A stretch of 64,000 bases of DNA, from assembly GCA_024281675.1 (NCBI GenBank), contig JAMXAG010000003.1:1-64000 (forward strand). The letters are read 5' to 3'. The notes beneath the pieces are model-generated. The model searched no databases, was not told the DNA's origin, and was given only the letters and a program-made list of their open reading frames with translations. The position numbers were made by a program, and so were the translations under genes. This document shows positions 45,281 to 54,286 of the stretch, in pieces; within the stretch, counting starts at the first letter, position 1; every line of letters begins with the position of its first letter. This stretch comes from Nitrosomonas sp. (GTDB lineage Bacteria; Pseudomonadota; Gammaproteobacteria; Burkholderiales; Nitrosomonadaceae).

Positions 45281-46531
45281 TTATCTCATCTGATTAATCA
45301 TTGCTTCACCAAATGCAGAACTAGAAACTTTTTGTGCTCCTTCCATTTGTCTCGCAAAATCATAAGTTACAACTTTACTTTGAATGGTTTTCTCCATTGC
45401 TTTGATTAACGTATCTGCAGCTTCTATCCATCCTATATGCCTTAGCATCATTTCTGCAGATAAAATGATTGAACCTGGATTAACTTGATCTTTGCCTGCA
45501 TATTTAGGAGCTGTTCCGTGAGTTGCTTCAAACATAGCGATCGAATCACTCAAATTCGCTCCAGGTGCGATTCCTATTCCCCCTACTTGAGCTGCCAAAG
45601 CATCAGAAATATAATCACCATTTAAATTAGGTGTGGCGATAACATCATATTCCTCTGGCCTCAGCAAGATTTGTTGTAAGAAGGCGTCAGCAATCACATC
45701 TTTAATGATGACTTCATTGTATTTTTTGGATAATTTCATCCACGGGCCGCCATCCAGTGGTTCTGCACCAAATTCCTTAGTGGCGAGATCATATCCCCAT
45801 TTTTTAAAGGCACCTTCGGTAAATTTCATAATATTTCCTTTGTGAACCAAGGTAACCGATTGTCTATGATTGTCGATAGCATATTGAATCGCTTTGCGAA
45901 CAAACCGATCTGTGCCTTCTTTTGAAATAGGTTTGATGCCGATAGCTGAGGTTTTCGGGAATCGTATATTTGTCACTTCCATTTCATTAATCAAGAAATC
46001 GATAACTTTATGAGCGGATGTTGTTTCGGCTTCCCATTCAATGCCAGCATAGATATCTTCAGAATTTTCTCGAAAAATTACCATATCAGTTTTTTCGGGG
46101 TTTTTGAGTGGACTGGGAACACCACTGAAATAACGTACTGGTCGTAAGCAAATATATAGATCTAACTGTTGCCGCAGTGCAACATTAATCGAGCGAATAC
46201 CTCCGCCAATCGGAGTTGTTAATGGGCCTTTTATAGATACTACAAATTCTTTCGCTGCAGTTAAGGTCTCTTCAGGTAACCATGCATCGGATCCGTAGAT
46301 TTTTGTGGCTTTCTCTCCCGCATAGATTTCCATCCATGCGATTTTACGCTGTCCACGATAAGCTTGATCAACAGCTGCATCAACCACTTTTCGCATGACA
46401 GGTGTAATATCTACACCAATACCGTCGCCTTCAATGAACAAAATGATAGGATTGTTGGGAACGTTGAGCGTATTGTCGGAATTGACTTGAATTTTTTTAC
46501 CATCAGACGGTATTTTTATATGTTGATACAT
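45281..46531 (-). CDS. icd: Isocitrate dehydrogenase (NADP+)
   Basis: Icd oxidatively decarboxylates isocitrate to 2-oxoglutarate. The 416-residue length equals the E. coli enzyme. Recognisable parts are [40 protein letters not shown] with the phosphorylatable Ser, [15 protein letters not shown], the catalytic Lys region [15 protein letters not shown], the metal-binding [19 protein letters not shown] and [13 protein letters not shown] in the NADP-binding loop. It stands alone, convergent with the cold-shock gene. No aceK phosphatase gene is present nearby. Confidence 0.97.
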   Translation of the reverse strand: MYQHIKIPSDGKKIQVNSDNTLNVPNNPIILFIEGDGIGVDITPVMRKVVDAAVDQAYRGQRKIAWMEIYAGEKATKIYGSDAWLPEETLTAAKEFVVSIKGPLTTPIGGGIRSINVALRQQLDLYICLRPVRYFSGVPSPLKNPEKTDMVIFRENSEDIYAGIEWEAETTSAHKVIDFLINEMEVTNIRFPKTSAIGIKPISKEGTDRFVRKAIQYAIDNHRQSVTLVHKGNIMKFTEGAFKKWGYDLATKEFGAEPLDGGPWMKLSKKYNEVIIKDVIADAFLQQILLRPEEYDVIATPNLNGDYISDALAAQVGGIGIAPGANLSDSIAMFEATHGTAPKYAGKDQVNPGSIILSAEMMLRHIGWIEAADTLIKAMEKTIQSKVVTYDFARQMEGAQKVSSSAFGEAMINQMR

Positions 46532-46766
46532 CTCAAGAGCCTTAGAAATTTATAATAGTAGTGTAGTGTTAAATCAACTTTCTTTGATAACTAAAATTAG
46601 AGGTGACGGAGCAATTTGTTTTATTTGCCTGTCATTATATTGTATAAACGGACGATTATTCCATTACCTACCTTGATTGGTTTGAATTTAATCGTTTATT
46701 TCTTCTTAAAGATGACGTAAATAATACTCTTGATGCACAACTCAACTGCTACTTTTTTATAATTCG

Positions 46767-47825
46767 ATGAACTTACAGATTCTTATACCGAATCTTTTTT
46801 GGCCAGATAGCTCGCAACCTGAAATTTATGGTGATTTATCACTTTCGGGGCTGGAGAAAATGCTATCAAAAAGTGAGAAAAAAACTTATCCATCAGAGAT
46901 TCTAGAGACATGGCTATGTAAATCATTCCATATCGATAAGCAGAAATGTGATTGGCCTATTGCACCCATTATGCTGCAAAGCGACAGTATGAATTCTATT
47001 TTGCCAAATTCGGATTTCTGGATGCGTGCAGATCCTGTTCATTTACGCATCGAACAAAATCATATTATGTTGGCTGACAGTCAGGCTTTTAAAATCTCAA
47101 AAGAAGAATCGCAGCAAATTGTGCAAATTATTAATCGCTGCCTCGATAATAAAAATATTCTTATATTGCCATTGCAGTCTGATCGTTGGTATTTGCGCTG
47201 TACTGAAGTACCAGAGTTTGAAACATTTTCCTTAAGTGATGTAACTTGTAGAAATATCAATGACTATTTGCCAATCGGTAATCAGAGCGTTGTTTGGCAT
47301 AAGATTTTTAATGAAATTCAAATGGCATTGCATGACCATCCAATTAATCAGGTACGAGAATCTCGGGGAGAGTTGGCTATTAATAGCGTTTGGTTCTGGG
47401 GAGGAGGGGTTATGCCTCAAGTGAAAATTGAATCTGTCTTCAGTCATGTTTGGGGTAATCACGAATTTCTTAAAGCTTTAGCATTCTATAGTGACGCGGT
47501 GTGGAAAGAGGTGCCGATAAATGGTGAGGATTTTTTACAAAATATCACGATAGGTGACCACTTAATTGTATTGGATGCTTTGTATGGCAGAGCTCAGTAT
47601 AGAGATACCTATGGATGGCGCGAAAGTTTGAAAAAAATGGAAATAGACTGGTTTATTCCATTGTGCAGTGCACTTGAAGCAAAGAGGATCAATCAACTTA
47701 CTTTGATTGCTTTGGGCCCTGGTGCAACCCAAAGTTTCTGTGTTACAGCAAATGATCTGTGGAAATTTTGGCGAAAGATAAAATCGATGGCTTTCTTATC
47801 AGAATCGGTACAGCCTCGTGCCTAA
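46767..47825 (+). CDS. Conserved protein of unknown function, RpfE/COG4255-like
   Basis: The 352-residue soluble protein has a Trp-rich C-terminal half. The segment NSVWFWGGGVMPQ near residue 212 is the most recognisable and matches a betaproteobacterial and Xanthomonas family variously labelled RpfE or phosphoglycerate mutase-like (COG4255), often found next to recJ. recJ is not seen here. A second pattern, DHLIVLDALYGRAQYRDTYG, and LTLIALGPGATQSFCVT near the end are also family-like, though weaker. No catalytic residues of phosphoglycerate mutases can be assigned. The function should be regarded as unknown. Confidence 0.65.
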   Translation: MNLQILIPNLFWPDSSQPEIYGDLSLSGLEKMLSKSEKKTYPSEILETWLCKSFHIDKQKCDWPIAPIMLQSDSMNSILPNSDFWMRADPVHLRIEQNHIMLADSQAFKISKEESQQIVQIINRCLDNKNILILPLQSDRWYLRCTEVPEFETFSLSDVTCRNINDYLPIGNQSVVWHKIFNEIQMALHDHPINQVRESRGELAINSVWFWGGGVMPQVKIESVFSHVWGNHEFLKALAFYSDAVWKEVPINGEDFLQNITIGDHLIVLDALYGRAQYRDTYGWRESLKKMEIDWFIPLCSALEAKRINQLTLIALGPGATQSFCVTANDLWKFWRKIKSMAFLSESVQPRA

Positions 47826-47933
47826 AGCAAGTGAAATAGCAACAGAAAGGCACTTTAAATGAGTTCCTGATACTTTAAAGGGAGACTCATAATAACGAGT
47901 GTTCGGAATGTATGAAAATAATGAGAGGTATCC

Positions 47934-49448
47934 ATGCAAAAATATTCTTTGATTAGAAGCATTAAGTCCTATCTGTCAGCAAGTGCGGTTTTTTTACTTG
48001 CATGCTGGTTGATGGCTATTACCCATTTCTTGAATGAAACTGGGCAGCATTGGTCAATGGTTCTTTGGGGGTGCCTAATTTTGTTACAGGCGGTCGTAAT
48101 TTATCAAATTGCGGAAAAGGAAAAAAGCATCAGAAGTTTTTCTGAGCAATTATCAGTTACCAAGGAAAGGTTAACTAACGAAATGAAGCATCGCTTGTGG
48201 GCCGAAAAAACAGTATCAGAAGGTAAAATAAAATCTCTTTACATTGATGAAAATTTTCCTGTTATGCTGGCTTACTTCAACGCTGAGCTCAGATGTCGTT
48301 ATCACAATAGAATTTTTCGTCGTTGGTTTGGGTTAAGATCGGATCAGATTGACGGTAAACTTTTGACCGAATTTTCAAACGAAGGCTTTTTCCTGGATAT
48401 TCGTAATTGTGTTAAAGAGATTTTTACGGGAAAGACTATTCATTATGAGCGTACTCTTAAGTCAACTAAGGGGTTTCCTTATATCTTTACCGAGCAATTT
48501 GTCCCTCATCTCGATAGCAAAGGAAAAGTAGCCGGGTTTTATACGATACATTCGCCTTTTGCACAGGAAAAAAGTCGTATTTCACTGAAGAAAGGTGAGC
48601 AAGCTACTCATAAAGCAGAGCTTGACAGTGTTTCTCAGGCGACAGTTAAGAATAATACACAAAAAAAACAATCACCGGTGCAATCACATGCTTCGGACAC
48701 TGCAACAACCGCAACTCGCATTGCTCAGGCTATTAAGGAAGGGGAATTTAATCTTTCCTTTCAGGATATTAAATCAATCAAAGCAAATGATGTATTGCCG
48801 ATGCACCATGAAATTTTGATTCGTATGGGTGAAGAAGAAAATAGTCTAATGCCGCCGGGTTCGTTTCTTCCTTTTGTTGAGCAATTTAAGCTCATGCCAC
48901 AGCTCGACCGATGGGTAGTCAATCACATTATTAAATGGTTATCGAATGGTACCGCTGCAAATCATGTTTTTTGTTTAAATATTGCAAAAGACACCTTTAA
49001 TGACGGAAGTTTTCCAGGGTTTGTACAAATTCAATTGCAAAAAATGAATGCGCCGGCATCAAGTCTTTGTTTTGAAATAGAGGCTATGGATGTGCAAGAC
49101 CAAAAAACACAAGTTACTGCTTTCATAAAGAAAGTAAGTGAAGTAGGGTGTCTCATTACATTATGTAGCTTCACCCAAGATTCAGATTTAGTTAAATTGC
49201 TAGATCACATGAAAGTGAATTATATTAAAATCGATGGCAGCTTGGTATGTAACATACTGCGTGATGAAGAGGATTTCAGGGAGGTGATTGCTATCAATAA
49301 ATTAGCGCATGAGCGTGGAATTAAAACAATTGCTGAACTGGTTGAAACGGATGATATCGTAGCTAAGTTAAATGAGATTGGTGTGGATTTTATACAAGGA
49401 TTTGGTGTCGCTAAGGTACAGCCTTTCGAAGAACTTAATTCTTTATAG
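47934..49448 (+). CDS. Membrane-bound PAS-EAL protein with degenerate EAL domain
   Basis: The 504-residue protein has two transmembrane helices (about 14-31 and 40-57), a coiled coil (65-95), a PAS-like domain (about 105-215, FPVMLAYFNAELRCRYHNRI), a Lys/Gln/Ser-rich linker and a C-terminal EAL domain (about 245-500). The first signature is HHEILIRM and later parts such as KVNYIKIDGSLV and IAELVETDD with a QGFG end are recognisable. The essential DDFGTG loop is replaced by LCSFTQ, so both catalytic Asp residues are lost. A c-di-GMP phosphodiesterase activity is therefore unlikely, and a binding or regulatory role is more probable. Confidence 0.85.
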   Translation: MQKYSLIRSIKSYLSASAVFLLACWLMAITHFLNETGQHWSMVLWGCLILLQAVVIYQIAEKEKSIRSFSEQLSVTKERLTNEMKHRLWAEKTVSEGKIKSLYIDENFPVMLAYFNAELRCRYHNRIFRRWFGLRSDQIDGKLLTEFSNEGFFLDIRNCVKEIFTGKTIHYERTLKSTKGFPYIFTEQFVPHLDSKGKVAGFYTIHSPFAQEKSRISLKKGEQATHKAELDSVSQATVKNNTQKKQSPVQSHASDTATTATRIAQAIKEGEFNLSFQDIKSIKANDVLPMHHEILIRMGEEENSLMPPGSFLPFVEQFKLMPQLDRWVVNHIIKWLSNGTAANHVFCLNIAKDTFNDGSFPGFVQIQLQKMNAPASSLCFEIEAMDVQDQKTQVTAFIKKVSEVGCLITLCSFTQDSDLVKLLDHMKVNYIKIDGSLVCNILRDEEDFREVIAINKLAHERGIKTIAELVETDDIVAKLNEIGVDFIQGFGVAKVQPFEELNSL

Positions 49449-49607
49449 CTATTTGGTTTAGCATACATTTGTGTAAGGATTGAAATAAACTTACTTTTTT
49501 ATCATGTTCTCAACGCTATTTCTTAGCTAGTAAACGACTGAATAACAAATATGCTACAGAATTGAATTTATTTCAGGTATTTTGAATAAAAACATAAAGG
49601 CTACGCT

Positions 49608-50180
49608 CTGGCTACTCGACAAGAACTTTCGGATTTTCTAGTTGAAATAGAACGGCGAGCATATAAGCAAGCTTTATTTGCGGTTCAAGATGAACATGTA
49701 GCATTAGATATCGTGCAAGACTCGATGACTAAGCTTGCAGCAAAATATTTTGACAAACCTTCGGCAGAACTCCCGTTTCTATTCCATAAAATATTACAGA
49801 ACACCATTCGTGATTACTATCGGAGACAGAAAACTAGATCCATGTGGACAACGTTGTTTTCGTCATTTATTCCAGAAGATACGGATGGAAATCAGGATGA
49901 TTTTGATATTCTAGATAGTTTGTTGCCCGATCTAAAAGACGACTGGAGGGAACCTGAAACGCGTTTAGAAAGGCTGCAATTAATTGAAATTATCGAAGAT
50001 GCGATAAAAACACTTCCAGCACGTCAACGTGAGGCATTTATACTGCGTTATTGGGAGGAGATGAGTCTGGCTGAAACTGCAGAGATAATGAATTGTTCAC
50101 AGGGAAGCGTTAAAACACATTGTTCACGAGCCGTTCATGCGTTAGCTGCGAAACTCAAGGAAAAGGGAGTTAAATTATGA
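49608..50180 (+). CDS. RNA polymerase sigma factor, ECF-like, probable CTG start
   Basis: The protein contains sigma region 2 (ELSDFLVEIERRAYKQALFA then DEHVALDIVQDSMTKL) and region 4 (LPARQREAFILRYWEEMSLA then GSVKTHCSRAVHAL). The first possible conventional start in frame, GTG at 49713, would remove most of region 2. The frame is open from a TAA at 49587 and no ATG, GTG or TTG precedes the conserved part. CTG at 49608, seven nt after AAAGG, gives the expected start M-A-T-R-Q-E-L-S and 190 residues. The stop overlaps the DUF3619 gene by 4 bp. Confidence 0.8.
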   Translation: MATRQELSDFLVEIERRAYKQALFAVQDEHVALDIVQDSMTKLAAKYFDKPSAELPFLFHKILQNTIRDYYRRQKTRSMWTTLFSSFIPEDTDGNQDDFDILDSLLPDLKDDWREPETRLERLQLIEIIEDAIKTLPARQREAFILRYWEEMSLAETAEIMNCSQGSVKTHCSRAVHALAAKLKEKGVKL

Positions 50181-50554
50181 GCCAAAAAGAACATGATTTA
50201 GGCAATAGAATTGCTAAAATACTCGATATGGGTGCTATAGAGCATATTGAGCATAGTACTTTGATTCAGTTGCAAATTAAACGCTTAAAAGTTTTGGAAA
50301 ATTATCAATCAGCTTCAGGGATAGTTAACTCTGGAAATGGTGCTTCAGTTTACCGCGGACACGAAAATAACTTTGGTGTAGGTAAGATACTGTTATTGCT
50401 GGCTTTGTTGTTGACGCTTGTGAGTATGATTTATACTCAGTTTGGGGATCATGGCCTTAAATTTATTTCATTGAATAAATTAATACTCACTAACGATTTA
50501 CCGATAGATGCTTATATCGATAATGAATTTGATGAATGGTTGGATTCAGAATAA
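50177..50554 (+). CDS. DUF3619-like membrane protein, probable sigma-factor partner
   Basis: The 125-residue protein has a helical N-terminal part (1-70), one transmembrane helix (about 70-86, KILLLLALLLTLVSMIY) and an acidic C-terminus ending DEWLDSE. This resembles DUF3619, a betaproteobacterial family encoded directly after ECF-like sigma factors. The ATG overlaps the sigma stop by 4 bp, so translation is coupled. An anti-sigma or membrane-signalling role fits the context but no zinc-binding motif is visible, so this is inference. Confidence 0.7.
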   Translation: MSQKEHDLGNRIAKILDMGAIEHIEHSTLIQLQIKRLKVLENYQSASGIVNSGNGASVYRGHENNFGVGKILLLLALLLTLVSMIYTQFGDHGLKFISLNKLILTNDLPIDAYIDNEFDEWLDSE

Positions 50555-50765
50555 TTTTATCATTTGCACTACGATATATGTGTATTCGGTAGATTCTTAG
50601 CAAGAGTTATCGTTATGTAACGTATGACTTCCTTTATTCTTTATTAATTGGATCAAGTTTTCTACTTGTAATTGCTCTGCAGATTCTCTTTAAATTCAAT
50701 GGCGTGAATTTTCTCCAAAAAAGCTTTCTCTGTTCTGATTTTACTCAATGTACTCTGTGTAACTC

Positions 50766-53036
50766 TTGAATTATTTACCTACTTATTGGAGTGACGATTT
50801 ATCGTCACAGCTGACTTGCGGCGAAATTGTACTTGTGTCGATTAAGATTGAACTTAATACACAGTTACAATTTATAGAAGGTATTGTTGCGGTGACTAAC
50901 CAGCGCTTGATGGCAAAAATGTATGGCGATGAAGCTTGGCAGAGCTGGTATTTTCATGATGATTTAAGATTGGTACAGCACGACCATGCCGGCATTGGTT
51001 TTTTAGAATTACTTGATGCACATAAACGGATTACATATTGGCGATATCGTTTCGGAGATGGCTCTATCAAAGAGCTGATTGAATGTTTTGCACAGCAACG
51101 AAAACTTCATACTCAAAATGAATCGGATTCGCTTTTACATTCGGTTACACAAGATCAAATACCTAGTAAAAATTCAGTGCAAGAATTATCGGAATTTTTA
51201 GTTGCCAACGAGTCAATTGAGAAAGCCACTTCGACATGGAATTTGCTGCGACTTTGGCGTTTTGCCAAGCCTTATAAAGGGCGATTATTGATTGGGTTCT
51301 TGCTAACGTTGTGTAGCACCGCAGCTACCTTAGTTCCACCGTATCTCACGATGCCCTTGATGGATAATGTATTAATACCTTATCAGAATGGTGAGCCGAT
51401 CAATACGGAGTTAGCCACTTTTTATTTGTCTGGATTGTTGGTGGCTGCAGTTATAGCTTGGATTCTTGGTTGGACAAGGACTTACATGCTAGCCAGAGTT
51501 TCCGAGCGCATGGGTGCCGATTTGCGTACCACCACTTACGAGCATTTGTTAAGTCTCTCACATGATTATTTTGGTGGTAAACGTACTGGTGATTTAATGG
51601 CAAGAATTGGCACCGAGACCGATCGAATTAATCTTTTTCTTTCACTCCATCTGTTGGATTTTGCTACTGACGTCATTATGATTGTCATGACTGCAATTAT
51701 CCTGTTTTCGATCAATCCTTGGCTAGCGCTGGTGACCTTAGCACCATTACCGATTATTGCATGGCTCATTCACTTAGTTCGGGACAGATTACGGATTGGT
51801 TTTGAAAAGGTCGATCGTATCTGGGCCGAGGTTAATAATGTGCTTGCCGATACCATTCCAGGTATTCGTGTAGTTAAAGCATTTGCTCAAGAGAAAAGAG
51901 AATCGGAGAGATTTCGTGCTGCAAATCTGAGAAATTTACAAATTAATGACCGAGTTAACAAAATTTGGTCTCTTTTTACACCTACGGTAACATTACTTAC
52001 CGAGATCGGCCTATTGGTTGTATGGGTTTTCGGTATTTGGCAAATATCGCACGATGAAATTACTGTGGGTGTGCTTACAGCATTTTTGGCATACATTGGT
52101 CGTTTTTATTTACGGCTCGATTCCATGAGTCGGATTGTATCTATTACACAAAAAGCCGCAGCTGGTACTAAACGTATTTTTGATATCTTAGATCATCAAT
52201 CTAGTATTCCGGAATCTAAGAATCCTATTCCATTTAAGACGACACAGGGTCGAATTGAGTTGCAGAATGTTAGTTTTCGTTATGGTACACGCAGCATTAC
52301 CGATAATGTCAGTTTAACGATTGAACCTGGGGAAATGGTTGGTTTAGTAGGGCATAGCGGTTCAGGAAAAAGCACCTTGGTTAATTTGATCTGTCGATTT
52401 CATGATGTTACAGAAGGCGCTATCTTGATTGATGGTTATGATTTGCGTTCACTGTCAATTGCTGATTATCGTCGGCATATCGGCTTGGTGCTGCAGGAAC
52501 CGTTTCTATTTTATGGAACCATTGCAGATAATATTGCTTATGGAAAGCCCACGGCCACGTGGTCAGAGATTGTCGAGGCAGCACGTGCAGCGCATGCTCA
52601 CGAATTCATTTTACGATTGCCACATGGCTATGATTCTATCGTCGGGGAGCGCGGACAAGCATTGTCAGGTGGAGAACGTCAACGTATATCGATTGCTCGT
52701 GCGCTATTGATCAATCCTCGCATATTGATTCTTGATGAAGCAACTTCTTCAGTTGACACCGCTACGGAGAAAGAGATTCAAAAAGCGCTCGAGAATCTAG
52801 TGCAAGGTCGTACCACAATTGCCATTGCACATCGATTGTCAACGCTACGCAAGGCTAATCGGTTGGTTGTGCTTGACTGCGGAAAAATTGTCGAAATTGG
52901 TAATCATACTGAATTAATGGCGCGCGAAGGGTTTTACTATCGTTTGTATCAAGCGCAGGCACGTAATATCGATACTGAAGATTCAACGACCATCATTCCC
53001 AGTGCTGAACATAGTGCCTCAGGAGAGTACAGATGA
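50766..53036 (+). CDS. ABC transporter, cyanophycin metabolism-associated type
   Basis: The 756-residue half-transporter has an unusual N-terminal soluble domain (1-120, PH-like: QFIEGIVAVTNQRLMAKMYG), then a six-helix ABC exporter membrane domain (about 165-480) and an ATPase with Walker A GHSGSGKST (near 525), signature LSGGERQRISIARAL, Walker B ILILDEATSSVD and switch His. The extra N-terminal domain together with a following DUF1854 gene marks the cyanophycin metabolism-associated ABC family. An in-frame stop (50760-50762) lies just before the TTG start at 50766, so no earlier start is possible. No clear Shine-Dalgarno site precedes it. The substrate is unknown. Confidence 0.85.
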   Translation: MNYLPTYWSDDLSSQLTCGEIVLVSIKIELNTQLQFIEGIVAVTNQRLMAKMYGDEAWQSWYFHDDLRLVQHDHAGIGFLELLDAHKRITYWRYRFGDGSIKELIECFAQQRKLHTQNESDSLLHSVTQDQIPSKNSVQELSEFLVANESIEKATSTWNLLRLWRFAKPYKGRLLIGFLLTLCSTAATLVPPYLTMPLMDNVLIPYQNGEPINTELATFYLSGLLVAAVIAWILGWTRTYMLARVSERMGADLRTTTYEHLLSLSHDYFGGKRTGDLMARIGTETDRINLFLSLHLLDFATDVIMIVMTAIILFSINPWLALVTLAPLPIIAWLIHLVRDRLRIGFEKVDRIWAEVNNVLADTIPGIRVVKAFAQEKRESERFRAANLRNLQINDRVNKIWSLFTPTVTLLTEIGLLVVWVFGIWQISHDEITVGVLTAFLAYIGRFYLRLDSMSRIVSITQKAAAGTKRIFDILDHQSSIPESKNPIPFKTTQGRIELQNVSFRYGTRSITDNVSLTIEPGEMVGLVGHSGSGKSTLVNLICRFHDVTEGAILIDGYDLRSLSIADYRRHIGLVLQEPFLFYGTIADNIAYGKPTATWSEIVEAARAAHAHEFILRLPHGYDSIVGERGQALSGGERQRISIARALLINPRILILDEATSSVDTATEKEIQKALENLVQGRTTIAIAHRLSTLRKANRLVVLDCGKIVEIGNHTELMAREGFYYRLYQAQARNIDTEDSTTIIPSAEHSASGEYR

Positions 53037-53506
53037 TTCACATGCTTGATTATCATTTAAGTCGCAATTCCTATGGGAGAATGGTTCTAACGACCGCATC
53101 GGACCCAATTGAAAAGGAAGTTGTTCCTGTTCGTGCATTTCCTATTTCTAACCCGTTACGAGGTATCTCATTAATAGATAGACAGGGTTATGAGTTAGCA
53201 TGGATAGATAGTTTGACAGAATTACCTCAAGATTCTCGTGAATTAATTGAGAATGAACTCGAAAGTCGAGAATTCACTCCTGAAATTAAACGCATCATAA
53301 AACTTTCCAGTTTTATTACACCTACTACTTGGTCTGTTGAAACTGATCGCGGTAACACTGATTTCGTTCTCAAAGGCGAGGAAGATATTCGCCGTTTAAG
53401 TGCATCATCTTTGATGATTGCCGATCAATATGGGATTCATTTTTTGATTAGAGATCGAGCAAAGCTCGATCATCATAGCCGGAAATTATTAGATCATTTT
53501 CTGTAA
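53033..53506 (+). CDS. DUF1854 family protein, cyanophycin metabolism-associated
   Basis: The 157-residue soluble protein shows the DUF1854 pattern: PVRAFPISNPLRGISLIDRQ, then LAWIDSLTELP and the terminal GIHFLIRDRAKLDHHSRKLL. It overlaps the ABC gene by 4 bp (ATGA), so the two are translated together. The family is known mainly from linkage with the preceding type of ABC transporter and with cyanophycin synthetases. Its biochemical role is not known. It converges on the next gene with a 30 bp gap. Confidence 0.85.
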   Translation: MIHMLDYHLSRNSYGRMVLTTASDPIEKEVVPVRAFPISNPLRGISLIDRQGYELAWIDSLTELPQDSRELIENELESREFTPEIKRIIKLSSFITPTTWSVETDRGNTDFVLKGEEDIRRLSASSLMIADQYGIHFLIRDRAKLDHHSRKLLDHFL

Positions 53507-53536
53507 GTTATTTGTGGGCGATTCTACAGAATCAAA

Positions 53537-54235
53537 TCATTCCTTAAGTTTAATATTGATTTTTCCATCCGATACTTGAATATTCTCGACTCCCTCCGAG
53601 AATGATTTCCAGAATCCTGGATCAACACCAAATTCATCCACTAAGTCAACATTCTTTAATCCTCCTAGCCAGGCATTGGGTATGGGAACACCCATAATAC
53701 TGACCCCTTTGAGAATAATGATTGGTTTTTCTTGCTCATAAGCCATACCGATACCAGCATTCAAGCGAAGCGTTTTGCCACCCAGTACTGGAAAATCTTC
53801 TTCTAATGGAATGAGCAGTTTTGCACTAACTAGATTATTTGCCAGATCAATGGCTACTTTTTGTGCAAGATCCGTATTCTTTGCCAGCAATCCATTAAGC
53901 TCGCGTTCTGTGAAGGTAATCTCACGCATTGCATTTTTTTCCGAGTAAGCCTCAGGTTTTAGAAAGCCATCTTCATCAATTGCGTGTTGGTCATTTTCAT
54001 GCGGTATCTGGGTAGAAAAAATTGCATCATAACCAATCGCTTGTAGCTTAGTTTGAAGACTCTTTTCTTCTTTATCACTGAGTTCAACAGGTGTAAACGA
54101 CGTGGTAAACACATACGTTTTAAGTACCCAATAAGTACCTGCAATCGTAATAAGGATTGTCGAAATAATAATGAGAAGTACTTGTGACCATTCCATTTTT
54201 GATGATTTTTTCTCAGTAGACTCAGATGATTGCAT
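53537..54235 (-). CDS. Hypothetical membrane-anchored protein
   Basis: The 232-residue protein has a short cytoplasmic N-terminus, one transmembrane helix (about 18-38, VLLIIISTILITIAGTYWVL) and a periplasmic domain of about 190 residues. Visible features are a FTERELNGLLAKNTDLA helix and a beta-rich end (FPVLGGKTLRLNAGIG, IIILKGVSIMGVPIPNAWLG, then VENIQVSDGKINIKLKE). The layout slightly resembles the DUF2140/YpmS lipid-binding family, but I do not recognise it with certainty. It lies 51 bp after trpC on the same strand, so it could be read through from trpGDC. Confidence 0.6.
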   Translation of the reverse strand: MQSSESTEKKSSKMEWSQVLLIIISTILITIAGTYWVLKTYVFTTSFTPVELSDKEEKSLQTKLQAIGYDAIFSTQIPHENDQHAIDEDGFLKPEAYSEKNAMREITFTERELNGLLAKNTDLAQKVAIDLANNLVSAKLLIPLEEDFPVLGGKTLRLNAGIGMAYEQEKPIIILKGVSIMGVPIPNAWLGGLKNVDLVDEFGVDPGFWKSFSEGVENIQVSDGKINIKLKE

Positions 54236-54286
54236 GCTTGTAGTTTATTGTTAGAATAAGGCATTGCCCGACCTATGGGCAATGGG

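Noticed and set aside
47852-47890. ATGAGT/ACTCAT inverted repeat and ACTTTAAA direct repeat before the PAS-EAL gene
   Set aside because: Arms of six bases with a 20-base loop and an AT-rich octamer repeat are close to what chance gives; no context supports a site.
49713-50180. Sigma factor beginning at GTG 49713
   Set aside because: This start would remove most of sigma region 2, which is encoded intact in the same frame upstream.
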